From NCBI RefSeq assembly GCF_015709455.1, contig NZ_JADNQW010000003.1, positions 1 through 64,000 on the forward strand: a stretch of DNA of 64,000 nucleotides, read 5' to 3'. Position numbers and translations under genes: made by a program. The stretch is from Methylosinus sp. H3A. GTDB lineage: Bacteria > Pseudomonadota > Alphaproteobacteria > Rhizobiales > Beijerinckiaceae. Below are positions 25,044 to 33,693 of the stretch, piece by piece (the stretch's first letter is position 1; every line of letters begins with the position of its first letter). The notes below the pieces were generated by a model, which ran no database searches, was not told where the DNA came from, and saw only the letters and a list, made by a program, of their open reading frames with translations.

Positions 25044-25314
25044 CAGCGAGAGCTCGAGTATCGGCTCATCAAGGAGCTGTGGGCGTTCCACGAGAATCGG
25101 ATCGCCGTTCGTTTCGCCTATGAATGGCGCGACGACAGTGGGAATTGGTTTCGCTCCTACGGCAATGAATTGGGAATTCGACGAGCAGGGCCTCATGCGC
25201 CTGCGCATCGGCAGCATCAACGATGTTCCGATCTCCGTCGCCGATCGGAAGTTCCATTGGCCGCTCGGGAGACGGCCGGACGATCATCCGGGCTTGAGCG
25301 ATCTCGAGCTGTGA
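25044..25314 (+). pseudogene. DUF1348 remnant (third copy)
   Basis: From 25044 the sequence follows the second half of the DUF1348 genes at 21150 and 37390 almost base for base ([26 protein letters not shown]). The first half is missing, and bases are lost near 25170, which shifts the frame before [12 protein letters not shown]. It ends like the intact copies ([15 protein letters not shown]) and is followed by a terminator like that after the 37203 copy. The 5' break falls in a scrambled 230-base stretch (24809-25043) without a gene. Confidence 0.8.
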
Positions 25315-25620
25315 CGGCGAGCGGGCTGGATCGAGCGGACTCGATTCGACGTCGCAACGATCGCCAGCGGACGACAGCGAGCCTTCAGGCTCGCTTCTGT
25401 CGCGTTGTCTTTTATTCGGCGAATCTTGCGTTAGGGGCAGCTGAGTTGCCGCTAATTTGCGAGCGAAATCGTTGATAACAGCGCTCGCTTTTAACACGAA
25501 GTGATCGTCAACGCGTTGAAACTACGCGAAAATCTTTGGTTCGCCGGGGAACAACTTTTTGCGCCAGGAATTTTTGCTTTAAATGCAATTGGCCACCGAT
25601 TCCATGGCGCCTTTAAGAGA
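25315..25620. other. Intergenic stretch between DUF1348 remnant and ISL3 element
   Basis: Holds a terminator hairpin at 25376-25395 (AGCGAGCC / GGCTCGCT, T-rich follow-up TTCTGTCG). It is otherwise AT-richer than its surroundings, with no recognisable gene. Confidence 0.4.
25376..25395 (+). terminator. Terminator after the DUF1348 remnant
   Basis: AGCGAGCC-TTCA-GGCTCGCT followed by TCTGTCG. The same stem occurs after the intact paralog at 37720-37740, showing that it belongs to the duplicated unit. Confidence 0.6.
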
Positions 25621-27338
25621 GTCTTCCTCACTTCGTGTTGCGCCCTTGATCGACCCGGGGAGCGACCATAGCTTAGCCGTATGGAAAGGAAATCGATTTG
25701 GTCCCTCGGGCAGGGCCTAAACATTTTGGACGCCAGGCGGCTAGGCGGCGAGTGGCGGATTTCGGCGGCAGCCGTCGGGTCTGCTGTCTGTCCGGATTGT
25801 GGAAGGCGATCAACACGCCGTCACGGCTGGCATGAGCGCTTTCTGCAAGATCTGCCGGCGCAAGGCGCCCCAGTTGTTGTGACGCTTCGCCTCCAGCGCT
25901 GGCAGTGTCGAAACGAAGCCTGCGAACGTAAGACGTTCACTGCGCCACTGCCCGAGGTCGCGGCGCCTCGAGCGCGCCGCACCGAGCGGGCCGCCGAAAT
26001 CATTTATCTTCTTGGCCATGGCGTCGGCGGGCGTCCGGGAGAGCGCTTGATCAAGCGAATGGGCATGCCGACGATCGACGACACGATACTGCGCTGTCTC
26101 AAACGACGGGTAAGGGGGCGGCGCTCGGAGGAGACGACACGCGTCGTGGGCATCGATGATTGGGCTTGGCGCAAGGGGTCCACATACGGGACCATCGTGG
26201 TGAACCTGGAGCGGCGGGAAGTGCTCGATCTATTTCCAGAACGCGCCGCGGGCATGACTGCGGACTGGCTCGAGCGGCATCCCGGCGTCGAGATCATCAG
26301 CCGCGATCGCTGCGGGTCGTTCGCCCAAGGGGCGGAGGAAGGCGCGCCGCAGGCGCGGCAAATCGCCGACCGTTTTCACATCCTGCAGAATCTGCGCGAG
26401 GCCATCCAGGCTCAACTCGGCCGCGCGGTCGGAATTTCGGTTCGTCCTTTGCTGCCGGCCGACGGTGAAGATGTCGCCAGCGTGAGAGACAAGCACGGCG
26501 GCGCCGAGCACCGCCGCCTCACCAGAGTGGCGAACGAGCGATCGAGGCAAGCGGTTTTCGATCGGGTCCGCGCTCTACACGAGGAAGGTAGAAATGTGAT
26601 GGACATCGCTCGGCGAACGGGGTTTGATCGCCGCACGGTCATGAAATGGATCCGAGCCGATGCGCTTCCCGAAAGGAGCGCTGCCGCGCCAAAGACAACG
26701 TCACCGAGACATTTCGAAGATTATCTATCACGCCGCTGGTCAGAAGGTTGCGTGCGCGGCCGTCGCCTTTTCCAAGAAATCAAAGCGCGCCGTTATACAG
26801 GGAGTTTTTCAAGCCTCGAGCGACTTTTGGCGAAATGGCGCAATCCGAAATGCAAGACGGTGAAGAGCACATCGGCTCTTCCGAGCCCGCGACCTGTCGA
26901 TCCCGCGACCGGACGTTCGATCTCGCCGATTGTTGCCGCGGCGCTCTGCATCAAGCCGCGCGGGCTGTTGACCGGCAATCAGGCTGCGAAAGTCGATGCA
27001 ATGAAGAAGGACTGGCCAGAGTTCGCGACAATGCGTCGACTCGCCATGCGATTTCGTGGCATGCTTAAAAGCAAGAACGTCGGTAAGCTCGGCGCCTGGC
27101 TGAGAGACGCCGGGAAATCGGGCTTGTACGCGATGCAACGTTTCGCTCGCACAGCGCAGAGAGACATCGATGCGGTGAGAAATGCGATCACCGAGCCGTG
27201 GAGCAACGGCCAGACGGAAGGACAAATCAATCGCCTGAAAGCGCTCAAACGAACGATGTATGGTCGAGCGGGGCCAGAACTCCTTCGTGCGCGCTTGCTT
27301 CCTGTGTAACGGCCATCGCAACAGGAAGTGAGGAAGAC
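25621..27338 (+). mobile_element. ISL3-family insertion sequence, apparently complete
   Basis: Terminal inverted repeats GTCTTCCTCACTTCGTGTTG (25621) and, inverted at the right end, GTCTTCCTCACTTCCTGTTG (ending 27338), with one mismatch. They flank a full transposase gene. I found no eight-base target duplication, so one flank may have been rearranged. A related but degraded ISL3 copy is at 1491-1905. Confidence 0.8.
25681..27309 (+). CDS. ISL3-family transposase
   Basis: A 542-residue transposase. The N-terminal zinc-binding part has CPDC and CRNEAC pairs. The catalytic DDE domain begins VGIDDWAWRKGSTYGTIVVNLERREV, the second Asp lies in EIISRDRCGSFAQGA, and the C-terminal segment has TEPWSNGQTEGQINRLKALK, where the E is catalytic. 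An internal helix-turn-helix (NVMDIARRTGFDRRTVMKWI) sits in the insertion domain. No frameshift or early stop is seen, so the element could be active. Confidence 0.9.
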   Translation: MERKSIWSLGQGLNILDARRLGGEWRISAAAVGSAVCPDCGRRSTRRHGWHERFLQDLPAQGAPVVVTLRLQRWQCRNEACERKTFTAPLPEVAAPRARRTERAAEIIYLLGHGVGGRPGERLIKRMGMPTIDDTILRCLKRRVRGRRSEETTRVVGIDDWAWRKGSTYGTIVVNLERREVLDLFPERAAGMTADWLERHPGVEIISRDRCGSFAQGAEEGAPQARQIADRFHILQNLREAIQAQLGRAVGISVRPLLPADGEDVASVRDKHGGAEHRRLTRVANERSRQAVFDRVRALHEEGRNVMDIARRTGFDRRTVMKWIRADALPERSAAAPKTTSPRHFEDYLSRRWSEGCVRGRRLFQEIKARRYTGSFSSLERLLAKWRNPKCKTVKSTSALPSPRPVDPATGRSISPIVAAALCIKPRGLLTGNQAAKVDAMKKDWPEFATMRRLAMRFRGMLKSKNVGKLGAWLRDAGKSGLYAMQRFARTAQRDIDAVRNAITEPWSNGQTEGQINRLKALKRTMYGRAGPELLRARLLPV

Positions 27339-27469
27339 CCAATTAAGCGTGCTCGAAGGGTCGGTTTTCTCAATTCAGACGTATGTTCTCAAATTTCCCC
27401 CAGTCAGCTACCCATTGAATCTCATGGGAATGATTTCTCGTATTCAGATGTATCCCGACACTCGTCGAC

Positions 27470-27667
27470 GACGTCGGTGAGAAAATCGTCGAGATTGCAA
27501 CCGGGCCCGACCAGCCGGGCGAGCGTCTCGCGCGGCACGGGATCGCGGGCGGCGAAAATAGCCGCTTCGACGCGGCCCATCCATTCACGCCGGCGCATCG
27601 GTTCGGGCAAATCGGAGAGTTCCGCGTCGAAGGACGCATCGGGTCCGGCTTTCCGGGATCGGCGCAT
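27470..27667 (-). pseudogene. ScpB-like segregation/condensation protein, N-terminal fragment
   Basis: About 65 residues from MRRSRKAGPDASFDAELSDL through RREWMGRVEAAIFAARDPVPRE to NLDDFLTDVVDE resemble the start of ScpB-like proteins found in rhizobial accessory regions. The rest is missing towards 27340, where the ISL3 element lies. Family recognition is from memory and moderate. Confidence 0.45.
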
Positions 27668-27677
27668 CGCCGGTCCT

Positions 27678-27840
27678 CTACAACCCGTAGAGGCGAAAAT
27701 TGGGGCGGCCGGACAATTCACGCACGGCGCCGAGGTCGACGAGGCGATCGAATAGGCGGCGCGCGGCACGGTCGGAGAGGCGTGCCGTGCGCGCCGCTCC
27801 GGCGAGCAGCGCGGCGCATCGCGTTGTATGCAAAGTCGCC
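27678..27840 (-). pseudogene. DUF1612-type helix-turn-helix protein, C-terminal fragment
   Basis: The minus strand reads ARLSDRAARRLFDRLVDLGA, then VRELSGRPNFRLYGL and a stop at 27678. This is like the C-terminus of DUF1612/RHE_PE00001 proteins, which usually precede the ScpB-like gene, as here. The N-terminal part is missing beyond about 27840. Confidence 0.45.
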
Positions 27841-27863
27841 GGTCCTTCGCCCAAGGAAATATC

Positions 27864-28463
27864 CTAATCGGACATGCGCGCAGATACGCCGCAGGCCGCC
27901 CGACCTGACGCGATGATATCCAAAATGAGGGGTGTGAAGCCTTCGAATGCGCCAATCGCCGAACACGCGACCGCCACTGCGAGCGCCTGACGAGCACGTA
28001 CATGAGGCGGAGGGTCCGATTTTATCTCTTTGCGTTTCAACGCGCCGCGCAGAGCGTTCTCGAATGCATCGGACAGCCGGTCGAAGTGCGCCTTGATCTC
28101 GACTGCCACTTCGGGCTCGGCGGCGACCTTGTCCGTGGCGGTCCTTATGACGAGGCAGCCAGACCAACCGGGTTGCCGGGCCGCGCTTTCGAACCTGGCC
28201 CAGAACTCGGCCAATGCCGCCACACCCGCGCCGGCGCTCTCGAGGTCGCGCAGAAAGTGGTCGCCGACCATCTGCCGGTAGCTCTTCAGCGCAGCGACAA
28301 GGAGCGCCTGCTTGTCCGGCCAGAGCGCGTAGAGTCCTTTGCGGCTCGCGCCAATCTCACCCACCAGCGTATCGAACGACACGGAATCGTATCCCCGTTG
28401 CCAGAACAGTGTCATCGCGGTTTGCACCGCAACCTCAGGATCGAACCCTCTCGGCCTCCCCAC
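27864..28463 (-). CDS. TetR/AcrR-family regulator
   Basis: A 199-residue TetR regulator starting MGRPRGFDPEVAVQTAMTLF, with helix-turn-helix DTLVGEIGASRKGLYALWPDKQALL and an all-helical ligand domain. Divergent from the SRPBCC gene, with two inverted repeats AGAGAAT/ATTCTCT between the genes that are its likely operators. It probably represses the SRPBCC/AhpD-like genes and itself. Confidence 0.85.
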   Translation of the reverse strand: MGRPRGFDPEVAVQTAMTLFWQRGYDSVSFDTLVGEIGASRKGLYALWPDKQALLVAALKSYRQMVGDHFLRDLESAGAGVAALAEFWARFESAARQPGWSGCLVIRTATDKVAAEPEVAVEIKAHFDRLSDAFENALRGALKRKEIKSDPPPHVRARQALAVAVACSAIGAFEGFTPLILDIIASGRAACGVSARMSD

Positions 28464-28496
28464 TATCCCTCTCGATCGCGCACTCGCTCCGTTGAC

Positions 28497-28548
28497 AGAG
28501 AATACGCATTCTCTTATGACTGGCCCAATAAGAGAATATTACGTCTCT
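28497..28548. promoter_or_regulatory. Paired TetR operators (AGAGAAT type)
   Basis: AGAGAATACGCATTCTCT at 28497-28514 (perfect seven-base arms) and AGAGAATATTACGTCTCT at 28531-28548 (imperfect), centres 34 bp apart, between the divergent TetR and SRPBCC genes. The geometry is like the operator pair at 8107-8155. Confidence 0.7.
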
Positions 28549-28578
28549 TTCGAGCGGTCCGCAACCAGGAGACCAAGA

Positions 28579-29043
28579 ATGACCACCCTCAGGGTCGAAC
28601 TCGACATCGCCGCTGACGCTGGCGTCGTTTGGGCGCTGCTCAAGGATTTTCAACACATCGCCGCCTTTAATCCGAACCTGTCCCGCTCAATCCACATCGA
28701 CGGCACGCCGCGCGAAGGTGTTGGCGCGGAACGCCGCTGCGAACTCAAGGATGGGCGAAACTGGATCGACGAACGCGTCGTCGATTGGCGCACAGGCGAA
28801 AGCTACACCGTCGAAATCTACGCCGGCACGATGCCTATCCGGGAGGTGCGGACGACGCTTGCAGTGTCCCCGAATAGGGCGGGGTCCCGAGCCATCATGC
28901 AAATCACTTACACGCCCAAATTCGGACCCGTGGGCCACTTGCTCGACCTATTGTTGCTGCGCGGAAAAATGAAGGAGCTGATGGAGAGCGTGCTCGAGGG
29001 GCTGCGGCAGAAGTCCGTCGAGAGCTTGTTGGCCAACAACTGA
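28579..29043 (+). CDS. SRPBCC-fold (polyketide cyclase-like) protein
   Basis: A 154-residue START/Bet v1-like protein: VELDIAADAGVVWALLKDFQHIAAFNP at the start, then RRCELKDGRNWIDERVVDW. Members bind hydrophobic ligands or cyclise polyketide-like substrates; the ligand here is unknown. The start at 28579 has AGGAGA upstream, and the open frame continues back to 28339 across the operator region. It is probably co-regulated with the AhpD-like gene at 29267. Confidence 0.8.
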   Translation: MTTLRVELDIAADAGVVWALLKDFQHIAAFNPNLSRSIHIDGTPREGVGAERRCELKDGRNWIDERVVDWRTGESYTVEIYAGTMPIREVRTTLAVSPNRAGSRAIMQITYTPKFGPVGHLLDLLLLRGKMKELMESVLEGLRQKSVESLLANN

Positions 29044-29266
29044 CGCAGCCGAGAGATCGAAAGGCAAGATTGTGCTCAGATCAACCGGCCTTTGGGGAGC
29101 AGCTCATCCGGCGCTCGAAATTCGACCTCGCCAAAGAGTCAGAGAGCCCGTGCTCTCCGTCGAAGGTGAAGGGCTTCGACAGGTTGCGTGTCGAAGACGT
29201 GCAGACAAGCCTTCACGGATGACGATCCGAGACGATCGACAGGACAATAACAGGGGAGAGATCACA

Positions 29267-29845
29267 ATGACGACGATTTATAAGATCAAGGAGCTCGGCC
29301 TCCTGACCATCGAAACCGCGACCGGCAAGGCGCGCGACTTGCTGGATGCCGCCAAGCGGCAACTCGGCTTTGTTCCCAACATGTATGGCGCCATGGCGAA
29401 CGAGCCGGCCCTGCTCGAGGCCTATTCCACGACCTACGCCGCCTTTCGACGCGACGCCGGCTTCACGTCGATCGAGCAGGAGCTGATATTCCTCGTCATC
29501 AGCCGCGCGAACGGCTGTCACTATTGCATGGCGGCGCACAGCTTCGTCGCGGATAAAATGTCAAAGGTTCTGACCGAAGTCACGGACGCCATTCGCGACG
29601 GTCGCGCGATCCCGGATTCGCGGCTGCAGGCGCTTGCGATATTCACGCATGTCATGGTCGAGACGCGTGGTCGGCCGAGCGAGAGCGCCGTGCAGGAGTT
29701 TCTCGCCGCCGGTTACAGCGAGAAGAACATTCTCGGCGTCATTCTCGCGATCGGCGTGAAGACCTGGTCGAATTATGCCAATCATCTCTTCCACACGCCT
29801 GTCGACGACGTCTTCGCGTCTCGGGTGTGGAAGGAAGCCGCCTGA
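29267..29845 (+). CDS. AhpD-like carboxymuconolactone decarboxylase-family protein
   Basis: A 192-residue peroxidase-like protein with ANGCHYCMAAHSFVADKM, the CxxC plus His motif of AhpD relatives. Start at 29267 after GGGGAGA. It is 223 bp downstream of the SRPBCC gene on the same strand and convergent with arsM, separated by a terminator. Likely role: reduction of organic peroxides or electrophiles; substrate not known. Confidence 0.85.
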   Translation: MTTIYKIKELGLLTIETATGKARDLLDAAKRQLGFVPNMYGAMANEPALLEAYSTTYAAFRRDAGFTSIEQELIFLVISRANGCHYCMAAHSFVADKMSKVLTEVTDAIRDGRAIPDSRLQALAIFTHVMVETRGRPSESAVQEFLAAGYSEKNILGVILAIGVKTWSNYANHLFHTPVDDVFASRVWKEAA

Positions 29846-29861
29846 TTTCGCAAAGGCGAAA

Positions 29862-29892
29862 GGCGCCCGGTCGCAATGAGCGGCCGGGCGCC
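29862..29892. terminator. Bidirectional terminator between AhpD-like gene and arsM
   Basis: GGCGCCCGG / CCGGGCGCC, 13-base loop, between two convergent stops. Confidence 0.6.
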
Positions 29893-29897
29893 GCTTC

Positions 29898-30950
29898 TCA
29901 ACAGCACGCGTCTGCGCCCCGGCTCTGATCAGCGGAGCCCGTGAAGGGAATATTCGTGCCGCAGCCGGGAAAAATGCCGAAATGCGTCGAGAAGTCGCCG
30001 AGGAAATCGAAATAGGGAGCGAAGCGGCTCTCCTTCAGCATGCGCCAGCTATTGCCGCAGACGGGGAAGAGCCGGCCCTTCTCGATCACATGATGGCTGT
30101 CGAGCGTGAAGCGGTGCGGCGCTTCAGGAACGCCGCCTCTGTAGATCACCGCTTGGCCGTAGTCCTCGCATGCAGGCTCGAGGCCTTCGATCTTGAACAG
30201 GCGATAGGTCGCCGAATAGAAGCGCGCCGCGCCGATCTTTTCCTCGATCTCCGAATCGGTGATCTCCAGCGGCCGGCTGGCTGCGAGGCGTGGATCGCCG
30301 AAGCCGGCGGCTTTGGCGAGCGCCAGAAAATCGCCCCAATAGAGCGCGCCGCCGAGGCACTCTCCATAAACGACGGGATCGTCGCGCAACGCCGGATCGA
30401 GGCGCCTGTCGGCGTAGACATCGGCGAAGTGAAACTCCCCGCCCGGCTTCAAGAGATCGAACGCGCCTTTAAGAACCGCCGGCTTGTCGATGGAGAGATT
30501 GACGACGCAATTGGAGACGATGACGTCGAAGCTCGCCCGCTCGAGGCCGAGCGCGTCGAGCCGCTCGATATAGCCATGCAGAAAGCGCACATTATTGCGC
30601 GCATAGCCGAATCTTTCCCTGTGCCACTCGATATGCGCCGTCGCGGTTTCGAGCTGCTCCGGCGTCATGTCGACGCCGACGACCTCGCCCGACGGACCGA
30701 CGAGCTGCGACATGAGATAGACATCGCGCCCGGAGCCGCAGCCGAGATCGAGAACCCGCCGGCCTTTCAGCTCCTCGGGAGCGACCAGTCCGCATCCGTA
30801 ATATTTCGTTAGAACCTCATCGTGGATATTCGACAGCAGCGCCTTCACCCGCGCGGGCATGCTGTCGGGCGTGCAGCAGGCCATGGTCTTGAGATCGTCG
30901 GAGCTGCGCAGCGTCTTTCCGTAATAGTCCTTGACGGCTTCAATGTTCAT
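29898..30950 (-). CDS. arsM: Arsenite S-adenosylmethionine methyltransferase (copy 1)
   Basis: A 350-residue ArsM. SAM motif I RVLDLGCGSGRDVYLM is at residues 65-80. The arsenite-binding cysteines are visible: Cys53 (YYGCGL), Cys148 (VSNCVVN) and Cys198 (YGECLGG), plus a Cys25-Cys26 pair, and the C-terminal ArsM domain ends PGCGTNIPF. It methylates As(III) in steps with SAM and thiols. The start MNIEAVKDYYG at 30950 overlaps the AhpD-like stop (ATGA). It is the last gene of the operon rSAM-FAD reductase-TVP38-AhpD-arsM. A second copy lies at 58553-59602. Confidence 0.95.
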   Translation of the reverse strand: MNIEAVKDYYGKTLRSSDDLKTMACCTPDSMPARVKALLSNIHDEVLTKYYGCGLVAPEELKGRRVLDLGCGSGRDVYLMSQLVGPSGEVVGVDMTPEQLETATAHIEWHRERFGYARNNVRFLHGYIERLDALGLERASFDVIVSNCVVNLSIDKPAVLKGAFDLLKPGGEFHFADVYADRRLDPALRDDPVVYGECLGGALYWGDFLALAKAAGFGDPRLAASRPLEITDSEIEEKIGAARFYSATYRLFKIEGLEPACEDYGQAVIYRGGVPEAPHRFTLDSHHVIEKGRLFPVCGNSWRMLKESRFAPYFDFLGDFSTHFGIFPGCGTNIPFTGSADQSRGADACC

Positions 30951-31525
30951 GAATTTCGCCCTTTCGGATCGGCTTTTCCCGCCGGCACCTTGCAAAAGCC
31001 TTGTGAGGGAACGTCTAGCGCCGCATTGAATTTCGAGGAGAGATTTTGAAAGGCGACGAGGCCGGTCAATTCGACGATCGCATCGTCGCTCCAATGCTCT
31101 TTCAATCTGGCGCGCAGCTCGTCGCTGACGCCCGGCTCGGTCAATGTCATCGCCTCGGCATATTCCAGCGCGAGCCGCTCGTCCGGAGCGAATAGCGGGC
31201 TATCGCGCCAGTTCGCGAGCGCGTCGATCTTGTCCATAGCGACGCCGCGTTTCGCCAATGTCGCGGAGTTGATGTCGACGCAAAAGGCGCAATGATTGAT
31301 CTGCGAGACGCGCACGGTCAGCAATGAGCGCAGCGCCGGCGACAAAGGCGAGGAACGTCGGTTCAAGGCGCCGTATAACAGCGCCGCGGCCGCGAAGACC
31401 AGAGGCGAGCGCCCCCAAAGCAGGCCCGGATCGAGAACTCGTCCATAGGTCAGCTTCTGCTTCCAGAAGAAGAGACGAATGAACCAGGGATATCGGGAAA
31501 TCGGCTTGGCTTCGACGATTGGCAC
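30947..31525 (-). CDS. AhpD-like protein of the arsenic operon
   Basis: A 192-residue carboxymuconolactone decarboxylase-type protein with QINHCAFCVDINSATLAKRG (CxxC plus downstream acidic/Asn residues). It ends SSKFNAALDVPSQGFCK and overlaps arsM. Such proteins accompany arsM and glycosyltransferases in arsenosugar clusters; a thiol redox or arsenic-thiol role is possible but unproven. A paralogous C-terminus is fused to a mobile-element gene at 63056-63460. Confidence 0.85.
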   Translation of the reverse strand: MPIVEAKPISRYPWFIRLFFWKQKLTYGRVLDPGLLWGRSPLVFAAAALLYGALNRRSSPLSPALRSLLTVRVSQINHCAFCVDINSATLAKRGVAMDKIDALANWRDSPLFAPDERLALEYAEAMTLTEPGVSDELRARLKEHWSDDAIVELTGLVAFQNLSSKFNAALDVPSQGFCKVPAGKADPKGRNS

Positions 31526-31576
31526 GAGGAGTCTCCGTTCGAAAGGGAGGGTGCAGCATGCGCTCGACCGCGTTGG

Positions 31577-32272
31577 TCATCGCGATCTTTCGCGCAGGCG
31601 TCGCACGACCACTGGTAGCAGCGACAGAGCGCCTAGTCCGAGCAACGCGGCGATCAATGTGGGGCTGAACACGTCTTGCAACCGCACGTCTGCGCCGGCG
31701 TCGAATATCTCGCCGAGACTTGCTCCGAACGCCGCAAAGACCAGTGTGCCGGGCACGACGCCGATCGCGGTGGCCGTGACGAAGGGCTTCATGCGCATTC
31801 CCAGCAGCGCGGGCCCCAGATTGACGGCCCAGAACGGAAATGCGGGAACGAGGCGAAGGAACAGCAGATAGTTGAAAGCGTCCTTGCGAAAGCCGTCGGC
31901 CATGCGCGCGAGAAAAGGTCCGGCGCGCTCGCGCAGGACGTCGCCCGCGACCGAGCGGGCTATGAGGAACAGCAGGGTCGCGCCCAGAGTCGCGCCGACG
32001 ACGGTCAATGTCGCTCCGAGCGGTACGCCGAACAGGAACCCTCCCGCGAGCGTCATGATCGCTGATCCGGGCAGCGAGAGCGCGACGACTCCGACATAAG
32101 CGAGCACATAGGCCGACGCCGCGGCGACGGTGCGTGACTGGACGAAGTCCGACAGCGCGGCGCGATTGTCGCGCAAGGCGTCGAGCGTGAGATATTGGTC
32201 CACGCGGAAATAGAAAGCCGCCGCGATCAGCGCCGCGAGCGCGAACAGAGGGGCCAGTCGCTTCAGGCTCAT
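31577..32272 (-). CDS. TVP38/TMEM64 (DedA-like) membrane protein
   Basis: A 231-residue inner-membrane protein with five to six helices and the SNARE-associated/VTT core GSAIMTLAGGFLFGVPLGATL, then FLRLVPAFPFWAVNLGPALLGM. Family members are lipid scramblases or transporters. It overlaps the FAD reductase by four bases (ATGA) and precedes the AhpD-like gene. TVP38-reductase pairs are common near mercury and arsenic genes, but the transported substrate is unknown. Confidence 0.9.
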   Translation of the reverse strand: MSLKRLAPLFALAALIAAAFYFRVDQYLTLDALRDNRAALSDFVQSRTVAAASAYVLAYVGVVALSLPGSAIMTLAGGFLFGVPLGATLTVVGATLGATLLFLIARSVAGDVLRERAGPFLARMADGFRKDAFNYLLFLRLVPAFPFWAVNLGPALLGMRMKPFVTATAIGVVPGTLVFAAFGASLGEIFDAGADVRLQDVFSPTLIAALLGLGALSLLPVVVRRLRERSR

Positions 32273-33693
32273 CCGAAAGCTCCGAGAAAGCGGACGAGCG
32301 CGCGCATCCGCGCCGAAAACAGCGCAGGGCTGAAATAGCCGCCGGCGGCGCGCTTGGAGATTTCGCTCAGCGTTGGATAGGGGACGATGAGATTGGCCAG
32401 CGCGCCGATCTTCAGCCCTTGCGAGATCGCCAGGGTCCAGGGCGTTATCAACTCGCCGGCATTGTGGCCGACGATGGTCGCGCCCAGCACATGCCCGCCC
32501 TTCGTCACCACGACCTCGAGGAATCCACGCGTCTCGCTCTCGGCGCAAGCGCGGTCATTGTCGGCGAAATCGACTCGCAGGATGCGAATGTCGCCGCCTC
32601 TCTCCCGCGCCTGCGCTTTGGTGAGTCCGACTTGCGCGAGCTCCGGATCGGTATAGGTCACCCATGGAAAGGCCTTCGGTCGGCTTTTCGCCGGCAGCCG
32701 GAACAGCGCGTTGCGGATGATGATGCCGGCGTGATAGCTGGCGAGATGGGTGAATTGGAGCCCGCCCGCCACATCGCCGGCGGCGAAGATTCGCTTGTTG
32801 CTCGTGCGCAGCCGGGCGTCGGTCTCGACGCCTTTTTGCGAATAGCGCACGCCCGCGCCGTCGAGCCCGAGATCTTCGACATTTGGCTTTCGGCCGGCGG
32901 CGACGAGCAGATGCGAGCCTTCGATCTCGCTTTCGTCGGCGCCGTTTCGCAGCACGATGGCGACGCCTTCGGCGCGCGTCTCGACGCGGAGAATGTCCAC
33001 GTTCTCGTGCAGATCGATTCCGTCCTCTACGAGCGCGTCGCGAATGACGGCGGCGGCGTCTGGATCGTTCTTCGGAAGCAGAGGGCCGAGGTCGAAGATG
33101 CTCACTTGCGCCCCGAGCCGGCGATGCGCCTGCGCCAACTCGCAACCGATCGGCCCCGCGCCGATCACCAGCAGACGTCGCGGCAGAACCTTATTGTCGA
33201 AGATCGTCTCATTGGTGAAATAAGGCGCGCTGTCGAGCCCGGGAATTGGCGGCACGGCGGCGCGGCTGCCGGTGGCGATCACGAAGCGCCGCGCGCGAAT
33301 GATCTTTCCTGCGGACTCTACGGTTCGCGGATCGACGAAGCGCGCGCGCCCTTCGATCACAACGCATCCGAGGCTCGTGAAGCGCTCGATCGAATCATGC
33401 GGGGCGATGGCGTCGATGACGCCGTGGACATAGGCGTTGACCGCGTCGAAATCGACGTGCGACTCGTCGGCTCGCACGCCGAATCGGCGCGCTCGCGCCA
33501 CGGCTTTCGCGGCCTTCGCCGCCGCCAGCAGCGATTTCGACGGCACGCAGCCGGTGTTGAGGCAGTCGCCGCCCATCTTCTGCGCCTCGATCAAGACGGT
33601 GCGCGCTCCGAGCTGCGCCGCGCCCGCCGCGACCGACAGACCGGCGGAGCCGGCTCCGATGACGCAAATATCGGCCTGAATGTCTTCGCTCAT
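32269..33693 (-). CDS. Mercuric-reductase-like FAD/NAD disulfide oxidoreductase
   Basis: A 474-residue pyridine nucleotide-disulfide oxidoreductase: FAD loop VIGAGSAGLSVAAGAAQLGA, redox disulfide GGDCLNTGCVPSKSL, NAD loop VIGAGPIGCELAQAHRRLG, and C-terminal dimerisation domain. It lacks the N-terminal heavy-metal domain and the C-terminal Cys pair of true MerA, so mercury reduction is unlikely. It is coupled by four-base overlaps to the radical SAM gene before it and the TVP38 gene after it. Possible electron supplier for the arsenic pathway. Confidence 0.9.
   Translation of the reverse strand: MSEDIQADICVIGAGSAGLSVAAGAAQLGARTVLIEAQKMGGDCLNTGCVPSKSLLAAAKAAKAVARARRFGVRADESHVDFDAVNAYVHGVIDAIAPHDSIERFTSLGCVVIEGRARFVDPRTVESAGKIIRARRFVIATGSRAAVPPIPGLDSAPYFTNETIFDNKVLPRRLLVIGAGPIGCELAQAHRRLGAQVSIFDLGPLLPKNDPDAAAVIRDALVEDGIDLHENVDILRVETRAEGVAIVLRNGADESEIEGSHLLVAAGRKPNVEDLGLDGAGVRYSQKGVETDARLRTSNKRIFAAGDVAGGLQFTHLASYHAGIIIRNALFRLPAKSRPKAFPWVTYTDPELAQVGLTKAQARERGGDIRILRVDFADNDRACAESETRGFLEVVVTKGGHVLGATIVGHNAGELITPWTLAISQGLKIGALANLIVPYPTLSEISKRAAGGYFSPALFSARMRALVRFLGAFG

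Noticed and set aside
25015..25045. GTAACC at 25015 as a promoter of the DUF1348 remnant
   Set aside because: No CGAA follows and the gene is a 5'-truncated relic.
32269..33693. Calling the FAD reductase merA
   Set aside because: It lacks the N-terminal metal-binding domain and the C-terminal vicinal cysteines needed for mercury reduction.
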